27,959 bases of DNA, from contig CAZHBZ010000009.1 in NCBI GenBank assembly GCA_964530925.1, positions 1-27,959 on the forward strand. The letters run 5' to 3'. The stretch comes from LiPW-15 sp964530925 (GTDB taxonomy: Bacteria > Patescibacteriota > Minisyncoccia > UBA6257 > 2-01-FULL-56-20). The translations under genes and the position numbers were made by a program. How positions within the stretch are numbered: position 1 is the first letter of the stretch; each line of letters starts with the position of its first letter. Below, in pieces: positions 22,906-27,959 of the stretch. The notes beneath the pieces were generated by a model. It did not search any database and was not told the DNA's origin. It was given only the letters and a program-made list of their open reading frames with translations.

Positions 22906-23484
22906 ATGGAATTCCTGCGCGAAATCGCCGCCCACCTGGTGGGCGAAAAGATCAGCCACGGTCTGTCCGGAAAAGGTTCCGTGGCAAGCGTCCCGGTCAT
23001 CATGGATATCGCGAAGATGATTCTCGACCGGGTCAAGGAAGAGGACTTCAAGCGCGTGGACTTCGTCGCCAAGATGGAGCTCATGAACGCCGAAACAAAC
23101 GGGGCGCTCCAGCCGATTCTCGACCTCTTCTATGAGTTCGAGAAAAAGCGCGGAGTCATCTTCATCGGAAAGCATCCCTATCGCGAGAACTGGACCGGAG
23201 CGCTCCTCATGAGCTTCTCCGGGGGCAACGAGTGGATGTGGCCGATTCTGGCCACCGAACTCAAGACTGACCGGAGAAAGTTCTTCGGCCACCTCGAAAT
23301 GCTCGACAACGACAAGATCGAGCAGCTCCTCCGCCAGCTCGGGCTCCAGCTCGAGCGAAGCGAGCTCGGCAAGAGCGTCGCGAAGGCGGCGAAGGAACTA
23401 GCCGACCCGCTCGAGGCTATCACTGGCCCCGGCGGATCGCTCCGAAACTTCCGCGACCGTCTTCGGACGCGGGCAACGAGGTAA
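22906..23484 (+). CDS. GC-rich cassette gene 2: soluble helical protein
   Basis: 192 residues. ATG follows the previous TAA by one nucleotide and has GGAGG in the end of that gene. Mostly amphipathic helices with many Lys/Glu, an aromatic HPYRENWTGALLMSFSGGNEWMW segment in the middle (about 87-110), and a C-terminal Arg-rich tail. No signal peptide, membrane helix or known catalytic motif. Function unknown; translation is probably coupled to gene 1. Confidence 0.7.
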   Translation: MEFLREIAAHLVGEKISHGLSGKGSVASVPVIMDIAKMILDRVKEEDFKRVDFVAKMELMNAETNGALQPILDLFYEFEKKRGVIFIGKHPYRENWTGALLMSFSGGNEWMWPILATELKTDRRKFFGHLEMLDNDKIEQLLRQLGLQLERSELGKSVAKAAKELADPLEAITGPGGSLRNFRDRLRTRATR

Positions 23485-23494
23485 GGAGGCCGTC

Positions 23495-23854
23495 ATGAGT
23501 TCGCTCCTGCGCGCTTTCGGCGCGGCAATCCGCGCCTTCGCGATGGGGCTCGAGTGCCTCCTTTGGGGAGGCGTCGATCTCACTCGAAAGGTGTTGAGCC
23601 CCAAATACATCGGTGGGCTCATCACCCTCGCCACCCTCTCCATTCTGACCGTCATCGGAACGGTCATCGTCGGCTTCGCCACAGAAAGCCAGGCGTGGTT
23701 CCTTTTCGGAGCCATGGTCTTCATCTTCTGGGCAATCATCTTCTTCATCGCCGCCCTGCCCGCCCTGCTTTTCGCGGGGTCGGTCAAGGCAGTCCTCGGT
23801 GTTCTCTTCAAGGAGACGCCGGTCACAGCGACTGTCGGCGAAAAAAAGAGGTAG
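23495..23854 (+). CDS. GC-rich cassette gene 3: two-helix membrane protein
   Basis: 119 residues from ATG at 23495 with AAGGAGG upstream. An amphipathic N-terminus is followed by two clear membrane helices (about 40-60 and 68-95) and a short basic tail ending in KKR. Ten nucleotides separate it from gene 2. It could anchor the soluble products of genes 1 and 2, but that is only inferred from order. Confidence 0.7.
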   Translation: MSSLLRAFGAAIRAFAMGLECLLWGGVDLTRKVLSPKYIGGLITLATLSILTVIGTVIVGFATESQAWFLFGAMVFIFWAIIFFIAALPALLFAGSVKAVLGVLFKETPVTATVGEKKR

Positions 23855-23863
23855 GAGAAGGAA

Positions 23864-24511
23864 ATGAAAGAAGTCTTCGCCGGATTCAAGAATCAGTGGA
23901 CGAAGTGGGCGGCCATCGGGCTGCTCACCATTCTCGCCTCCATGGCCTACGTCCATCTCGCCCGCGAGTGGAGCGCCTTCCGGGTGCTCCTCATCGCGGT
24001 CGTGGGACTGACCCTCGGACTCGTGGAGAGCCACATCCCGGGACCGTCCCACGTATTCACCTGGGTGAACGCCTCCCGCCTTCTGGGCTTGGCGCTCATC
24101 ATTTTCCTTCTGGCCAGTTTCGTCCCCAACCGGACGAAGGCGGCTACGGAGTGGATCGCGGCGAACATCGACAAGCCGTCCACGCCGCCGCCCGCCTCCG
24201 CCATCGTCCCAAGCGCGGATACAAAAGTTCCGATTTGCCCGGGAGCGACAGAGGTTCACGCGACCCCTGATGCGCCAGTGGCGGTCCCTCTTCAGGAGGG
24301 ATGCTGGAGCGGTCTCATTCGCATCCCGGCCAGCTCCCCCTTCTTGGTGGAAAACGATCTGGGAAAGTGGTATGAATACCGTTTCCTGGACGGCACCGTC
24401 CGCCGAGTGGACGATGCCGCCGGGGAGCAGTGGTTCCCGGACGTTCCTCGCCGGGCGTTTCGCCTCCGGGGAACTGAGGTAGCCACAATCTCCGTCGAAT
24501 TCGACAAGTAG
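23864..24511 (+). CDS. GC-rich cassette gene 4: membrane protein with C-terminal outside domain
   Basis: 215 residues from ATG at 23864, preceded by AGGAGAAGGA. Three hydrophobic helices (about 15-32, 38-57, 70-88) are followed by a Pro-rich linker (about 103-115) and a soluble domain of about 95 residues with two cysteines (in PICPG and EGCWSG) that could pair. The domain is rich in beta-type alternation (YEYRFLDGTVRRVD). No known family. Last gene before a strong terminator. Confidence 0.7.
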   Translation: MKEVFAGFKNQWTKWAAIGLLTILASMAYVHLAREWSAFRVLLIAVVGLTLGLVESHIPGPSHVFTWVNASRLLGLALIIFLLASFVPNRTKAATEWIAANIDKPSTPPPASAIVPSADTKVPICPGATEVHATPDAPVAVPLQEGCWSGLIRIPASSPFLVENDLGKWYEYRFLDGTVRRVDDAAGEQWFPDVPRRAFRLRGTEVATISVEFDK

Positions 24512-24519
24512 TTCCTTTC

Positions 24520-24570
24520 GCCCCGACTTCGCTTAGCCTCTCGTGGTAAGCGAGTCGGGGCTCTTTCTTT
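24520..24570 (+). terminator. Terminator of the GC-rich cassette
   Basis: A 15-bp stem with one bulged T (24520-24535 with 24547-24561), 11-nt loop and TCTTTCTTT. Confidence 0.9.
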
Positions 24571-24572
24571 AC

Positions 24573-24611
24573 AAAAAAACCCGGATAGTCCATGGACTGT
24601 CCGGGTTTTTT
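24573..24611. terminator. Bidirectional terminator for cassette and pilin operon
   Basis: Near-palindrome CCCGGATAGTCCA with its complement (24580-24605, one G-U pair), flanked by seven A and six T, so it works on both strands. It shares its core with the palindrome at 16535-16560. Confidence 0.9.
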
Positions 24612-24633
24612 AATACTTCAAAAGTATTTAGGC

Positions 24634-24999
24634 CTAGGACGAAACGATGCTCGCCACGAGGTTCGGCAAAACCGTCGCCAAAAGCGCGACAGCCATAGCG
24701 ATTGCCGCGTAAAGCAGCATGTGGCTCGCTTTCTTAACTTTGTCCGGATCTCCTCCAGCGGTCAGATAGATAAACGCCGCGTAGAGTATCATTATCGTGG
24801 CAAGAATCCAAAAAGCCCACTTCAAAGTCCCCAAAACGACGTCCCTGATAAACAATTTAACTCCTTCAAGGCTCTGAAACCTGTTCGCGCTCACAGACGG
24901 TTCGGTTCCGGGTGGCAGCTGCGCTCCGGCAAAAACCGGCATAAAGGCCATAGCCACGGCGGCGATAAGAACAAATGAAGCTATAAGTTTTTTGTTCAT
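24634..24999 (-). CDS. VirB2/TrbC-like T4SS pilin (PF18895-like)
   Basis: 121 residues. Signal peptide about 1-26 ending AGA, then two membrane helices (about 58-78 and 90-115) separated by the polar loop TAGGDPDKVKKASHMLLYA. This GxPxxVKxxxxxLLxA loop is the hallmark of the small pilin-like proteins found in Patescibacteria with type IV secretion or competence genes. Whether it assembles into a filament is unknown. Last gene of a minus-strand operon that ends at the bidirectional terminator. No ATPase (VirB4/VirD4) lies within the window. Confidence 0.8.
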   Translation of the reverse strand: MNKKLIASFVLIAAVAMAFMPVFAGAQLPPGTEPSVSANRFQSLEGVKLFIRDVVLGTLKWAFWILATIMILYAAFIYLTAGGDPDKVKKASHMLLYAAIAMAVALLATVLPNLVASIVSS

Positions 25000-25072
25000 A
25001 TGTAATTCGAAAAACTCCGACCTTTCAATATTTAGAGCTTAGCATAAATATCCGAAAAAATAAATCCTCGGC

Positions 25073-25462
25073 TTATTTGCTTATAATATCGGTTATCAGA
25101 TAGGTCACGGCTCTCGAAAGTATCACCACCGCGAAACCGATTGCCGCGTAGAGAACTGTCTTTCCTCCCGTCTTAACCTTTTCCGGGCTTCCGGCCGCGG
25201 TTAATATCTGAAATCCGCCCCAAAGAACCATGATGGAGGTTATGGGAATCGAAAGATAATAGATCAAATCCATTATTTTCTCGAGAATACAATCTAATTT
25301 CCCGCAGCTACCCAGAGGGCTCAAGTCCTTTAGATCGATCACCTGCTCCGTCGAATCCCCGGTTGTCCCTCCGCTTGGAGGAGCGGCCATAACTTGCGGC
25401 GCCGCAACAACTAGAAACAAGGCTGCTCCAAAAAATAAAGTTATTATAATTTTTTTATCCAT
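25073..25462 (-). CDS. VirB2/TrbC-like T4SS pilin, second paralogue
   Basis: 129 residues: signal peptide (about 1-27), a short outside part with CGKLDC, and two membrane helices with the loop TAAGSPEKVKTGGKTVLYAA. It has the same plan as the downstream paralogue but a longer, Cys-containing N-terminal part. ATG at 25460-25462 lies 13 nt after a perfect 14-bp hairpin, so its translation may be uncoupled from the genes upstream. Confidence 0.8.
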   Translation of the reverse strand: MDKKIIITLFFGAALFLVVAAPQVMAAPPSGGTTGDSTEQVIDLKDLSPLGSCGKLDCILEKIMDLIYYLSIPITSIMVLWGGFQILTAAGSPEKVKTGGKTVLYAAIGFAVVILSRAVTYLITDIISK

Positions 25463-25475
25463 TTGTTTAAGTTTA

Positions 25476-25571
25476 CCCCCACACTTGCCAAAGGCAAGTG
25501 TGGGGGGTTGCCGCCTCTCTATGCCAAGGGCAAGTGGGGGGATTCATCCTCGCCAACCCGAAGGGCGAGAT
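25476..25571. repeat. Cluster of hairpins between pilin operon genes
   Basis: A perfect 14-bp stem CCCCCACACTTGCC with AAA loop (25476-25506), a related partial copy GCCAAGGGCAAGTGGGGG (about 25523-25540), and a CTCGCC/GGCGAG hairpin (25549-25569). No T-run follows, so these look like REP-type palindromes rather than terminators. Confidence 0.6.
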
Positions 25572-25572
25572 T

Positions 25573-26058
25573 TTATTGTGTGCGGAAAACGCTCTGGCAG
25601 AAGCTCAGTTTGGAATACTCCTTATCTCCTCCGGGCCCAAGAGAAGAAACTTTTATGTCTAGCTTACAAAGTTCTTGCTTGCCGATTCCGAGAATGCCGA
25701 AAAATGAGTTTTCGGCGGCATCCTTCACTGGCGCGGAAGCCGAGATACCAAGCGCAAGCTCGAAACTCCCGCCAGCGCGAAAATAAATAATATCGTAATC
25801 GGCGGCGCGGACCACAAGCGCCGCGTTATCTTCCGGCATGGCAGCTTTGGCAATTTTATAAAAATTATTGACCCAGACTCCCCCGCCGGGACCCTGGAGT
25901 AAAATCCGGTCGGACTTGGGCGCCAAAGGAAACGCTTCAAAAATCGACGCGGTTAAAATCGGAGCTTCTCTTTTTCCCGCCCGATTATAAGCAGAAATAG
26001 TCGCGAGGAGCGCGGCTCCGACAAAAAGAATCGCAAAAAATCCTAAAGCCTTCTTCAT
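25573..26058 (-). CDS. Membrane-anchored protein, tandem paralogue B
   Basis: 161 residues with an N-terminal membrane helix (about 5-23) and an outside domain. It shares with the preceding gene the segments GGVWVNNFYK, a central YDIIYF strand, FFGILGIGKQELCKL and LSFCQSV. The two conserved cysteines are spaced as in the paralogue and may pair outside the cell. ATG overlaps the preceding TGA (ATGA at 26055-26058), so translation is coupled. No known family; the pair probably arose by duplication. Confidence 0.75.
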   Translation of the reverse strand: MKKALGFFAILFVGAALLATISAYNRAGKREAPILTASIFEAFPLAPKSDRILLQGPGGGVWVNNFYKIAKAAMPEDNAALVVRAADYDIIYFRAGGSFELALGISASAPVKDAAENSFFGILGIGKQELCKLDIKVSSLGPGGDKEYSKLSFCQSVFRTQ

Positions 26059-26561
26059 TTAATCGGAACTCCGCAAAAACTTAGCGACGTTTTCCGAGGA
26101 GCGCTCCCAATGGTCTCCCAAGCCTCCAGACGACACGCGTCTTCCCTGCCAATTCCGAGAAGTTTCAAAAATACATTTTCGGATTCCGTCCGCAAACGCG
26201 AATCAGGAGAATTTTCATAGTTAATCCAAAAAACCGAAGAGTCCATGGAATACAAAATCGAATATGCGTCACCCGAATGCAGTCCTATGACATCCGCCTC
26301 GAGTATTTCCGGATTGCCGAGGTAAAAATTATTCACTTTAACCAAGCCGCCTTTCGCGGAAATATAAAACTCTTCCCCCGTCGGCAAATCTTTTTTTATG
26401 TCCCGAACCTCGGTTTGGGTGGTTGTGGCCACCGACGGCTCTTCGCTCGGAGATTCTTTACCGCTAAGCGCGGAGTCTAGAAGGGATCGATTGAAAAACA
26501 AAAAATAGCTGGCTACCGCAAGCAGAATTACGACTCCGGACAAAATGATTATTTTTCTCAT
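26055..26561 (-). CDS. Membrane-anchored protein, tandem paralogue A
   Basis: 168 residues: N-terminal membrane helix (about 4-22), Ser/Thr/Glu-rich linker (about 30-60), then the domain shared with paralogue B, seen in GGLVKVNNFYLG, a central YSILYSM strand, VFLKLLGIGREDACRL and LSFCGVP. ATG is one nucleotide after the stop of the pilin-peptidase gene. The domain is unknown to me. Its place in the operon suggests a part in the secretion or pilus apparatus. Confidence 0.75.
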   Translation of the reverse strand: MRKIIILSGVVILLAVASYFLFFNRSLLDSALSGKESPSEEPSVATTTQTEVRDIKKDLPTGEEFYISAKGGLVKVNNFYLGNPEILEADVIGLHSGDAYSILYSMDSSVFWINYENSPDSRLRTESENVFLKLLGIGREDACRLEAWETIGSAPRKTSLSFCGVPIK

Positions 26562-26562
26562 T

Positions 26563-27357
26563 TTAATTACACGCCTTCATATGAATATGCTCTCCGGTCG
26601 AATGTTCCGTGTTGCTCCCGCCGCAAGTCGCGAAATATTCATTCAAGCCCGACCCTCCACAACTTGAAATGTCGGACATCAGGTCTCTTACTTTTGCGCA
26701 ATCACTGGCAAGAACCGGCGGGGCATGCAAGGTTATATCCACCGCGCAGCCGTTATTGTGCCGGGGATCTTTATGGGCGGAACTTGGCGGCATTGCTTCG
26801 GTTATCCGGAGATTCCAACCGTGCTCGTTATGCAGGCAAGTGAGCGCATCCAACATTTTCTGATCCGCGCTACATCCGTTCTTGCAGGTAGCGACGACGC
26901 TCGAAATACTCACACATTCCCCGGATGAACACTCTCCTTCGGCCGCGGGCGGAGTGCTTGAAGACGTCGTTCCCGCGGGAGCAACTATTTCGCCGAGCGC
27001 CGGAAGCCTCAAAACCGTAAGCTCGGGATTAATGGTATTTAGGATGACATAGGCGCCCCCTAAAAGCACCAAGCCCCAGAGAGCCTGGACTATCTGATCC
27101 TTAGCATCACTTATAGTCCCGGGATTACCCTGAGAAGTGGTCCATCTTATCCCGGCGTAGACGATAGAACCGAAAGCCAGAAGACCTCCTATTCCAAGGG
27201 CTATATAGTAGGCGTTCGCGATAATGCCTACCGGACCGGTTTCCGCCACATCATATGGACCGGGGAGGTTGGTACTGATTTCGGCGGCAGCAAAGACAGA
27301 GGCGGAAGATAAAAATAAGCCCAGAAAGATGAGCGCCAAAAATACCGCTTTTCTCAT
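26563..27357 (-). CDS. T4SS-pilin-like domain fused to M15-type zinc peptidase
   Basis: 264 residues from ATG at 27355-27357, one nucleotide after the previous stop. Signal peptide about 1-23, then the pilin-like pair of helices (about 44-70 and 87-108) with the loop TTSQGNPGTISDAKDQIVQA. A Thr/Ser/Pro linker leads to an outside domain (about 140-264) with ten cysteines. This domain shows the M15/VanY pattern: His200 and Asp207 in RHNNGCAVD, and Glu256 with His259 in GEHIHM. M15 enzymes are D,D- or D,D-/L,D-type peptidoglycan peptidases. It may open the wall locally for the machine its pilin part joins; that is inference. Confidence 0.8.
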   Translation of the reverse strand: MRKAVFLALIFLGLFLSSASVFAAAEISTNLPGPYDVAETGPVGIIANAYYIALGIGGLLAFGSIVYAGIRWTTSQGNPGTISDAKDQIVQALWGLVLLGGAYVILNTINPELTVLRLPALGEIVAPAGTTSSSTPPAAEGECSSGECVSISSVVATCKNGCSADQKMLDALTCLHNEHGWNLRITEAMPPSSAHKDPRHNNGCAVDITLHAPPVLASDCAKVRDLMSDISSCGGSGLNEYFATCGGSNTEHSTGEHIHMKACN

Positions 27358-27358
27358 A

Positions 27359-27814
27359 TTAATTACAACGTATTTCCGACCAAGTGGATTGCTGGGTCCC
27401 CTCAACGGTTGGGAATGTCCAGCCGATAAGGCTGAAGAAGGTATTCACGATGACATAAGCGCCAACCGTAATCGCAATTCCCACAAAAGTCGCGAGGAGC
27501 ATTTTCCGGGATTCCTTTATCGCTTCCGGATTCCCGCGCGCGATCATTATTTTTGCCCCGCCCCAAACGAGAAAAAGCGGAGCGATAATATATATGGCGA
27601 GGGTCATCGCCATTTTCACGATGTTCTGCCCGGTTGCCAAAATATCGCAGAAGCTGGTGCACTGCTTAAGCTCCGAATCCGGCTGTGGCGAACCGCTGCA
27701 GGAAAGTATCGGACCCCAATACGGGCTGAAAGCGCCGGCCGAAGCTAACGCCGGAACCAAAAGGGAAGCGAGGATAAGGGCAAGCGCCGGTATCGCAAAA
27801 TATGTTTTTCCCAT
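27359..27814 (-). CDS. VirB2/TrbC-like T4SS pilin with Cys-rich N-terminal part
   Basis: 151 residues. Signal peptide about 1-26, an outside part with three closely spaced cysteines plus one (SCSGS, QCTSFC), and two membrane helices (about 64-86 and 105-130) with the loop IARGNPEAIKESRKMLLATF typical of the other pilin-like products here. ATG at 27812-27814 has no convincing Shine-Dalgarno. First complete gene of the operon in this window; one nucleotide separates it from the pilin-peptidase gene. Confidence 0.8.
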   Translation of the reverse strand: MGKTYFAIPALALILASLLVPALASAGAFSPYWGPILSCSGSPQPDSELKQCTSFCDILATGQNIVKMAMTLAIYIIAPLFLVWGGAKIMIARGNPEAIKESRKMLLATFVGIAITVGAYVIVNTFFSLIGWTFPTVEGTQQSTWSEIRCN

Positions 27815-27871
27815 GTCCCGTTAGAAAATTTTACTATTATTTTTATTTCGACTAGATTCGCTCCAGCGCCT

Positions 27872-27906
27872 ATTCCTCGCTTCCTGCTTCCAATTTCTGC
27901 TTTTTA
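27872..27906. repeat. Heptamer array 8, at the stop of the last partial gene
   Basis: About five plus-strand units of NNTTCCN, degenerate at the right end. The TAA stop of the partial gene (27904-27906, minus strand) is the first codon of the array. Confidence 0.55.
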
Positions 27907-27957
27907 TTTTCGGAGCGCCGTCACGCTATCTTCCGCCTCCTTAAGAGCCTGTCTCGA
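27904..27957 (-). CDS. C-terminal end of an unidentified protein
   Basis: Only 17 codons and a stop are in the window. The residues SRQALKEAEDSVTALRK look like a helical tail, and this frame is the only open one on the minus strand here. It would precede the pilin operon on the same strand. Too short to identify. Confidence 0.4.
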   Translation of the reverse strand, partial: SRQALKEAEDSVTALRK

Positions 27958-27959
27958 AT

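Noticed and set aside
20955..24570. A genomic island integrated at tRNA-Leu
   Set aside because: The tRNA 3' end faces the recombinase gene, and I found no second copy of the tRNA 3' end on that side. The GC-rich cassette is on the other side, at the tRNA 5' end, where integration is unusual.
1..27959. CRISPR array
   Set aside because: No repeat of 23-40 bp with regular spacers was seen; the heptamer arrays have no spacers.
1..27959. Alternative genetic code (UGA as sense)
   Set aside because: TGA ends several conserved genes at the expected length, for example the ABC exporter and the NYN nuclease.

Overview
The window looks like a chromosome segment of a Patescibacteria (Candidate Phyla Radiation) bacterium, most likely of the Parcubacteria type. 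This is inferred from the gene content: several small exported VirB2/TrbC-like pilin proteins, compact core genes with short or absent leaders, an FtsK with a long acidic linker, a RodZ-like HTH membrane protein, and many proteins built as cytoplasmic tail, one helix and a Thr/Pro-rich linker. TGA is used as a stop codon throughout, so this is not the UGA-glycine code of Gracilibacteria. No rRNA gene, CRISPR array or insertion sequence was seen.

Layout. Positions 1-2250 hold the 3' part of a DUF192 gene facing an ABC exporter across a shared terminator. Positions 2369-5654 hold a Clp/Hsp100 ATPase with an overlapping membrane-protein gene. Positions 5875-6603 hold a two-gene accessory cassette with a consensus promoter. 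Positions 6686-11419 hold an HtrA-like protease, a cysteine desulfurase, a DEDD-type exonuclease and a phosphomannomutase split in two by a frameshift. Positions 11516-15474 run on the plus strand: ftsK, a RodZ-like gene and recA. Positions 15521-19698 run on the minus strand: rpsO, a NYN-domain nuclease gene, pnp and a single-helix protein gene. Positions 19804-22313 hold an orphan GC-rich gene, a structured non-coding region, a Xer-type recombinase, tRNA-Leu(TAG) and an inverted-repeat element. Positions 22314-24511 hold a four-gene GC-rich cassette with its own promoter and terminator and no recognisable function. Positions 24634-27814 hold a minus-strand operon of four T4SS-pilin-like proteins, one fused to an M15-type zinc peptidase, plus two tandem paralogous lipid- or wall-facing proteins. 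Positions 27904-27959 hold the tail of one more gene.

Two gene classes stand out. Core genes (recA, rpsO, xer, manB, nifS) have a TATAAT-like box exactly 6 nt before the start codon and no Shine-Dalgarno, which suggests leaderless mRNAs. The GC-rich accessory cassettes have full promoters, 5' leaders and strong GGAGG sites, which suggests a different origin.

The most unusual signal is a family of short arrays of degenerate 7-bp units, usually about five units (35 bp). They recur at eight places, lie directly at stop codons or in gene gaps, and are found twice inside the cysteine desulfurase gene, exactly where that protein has extra residues. Other leads are a structured minus-strand transcript candidate at about 20586-20877, a possible RNA thermometer in front of the Clp ATPase, and the pilin-peptidase fusion.
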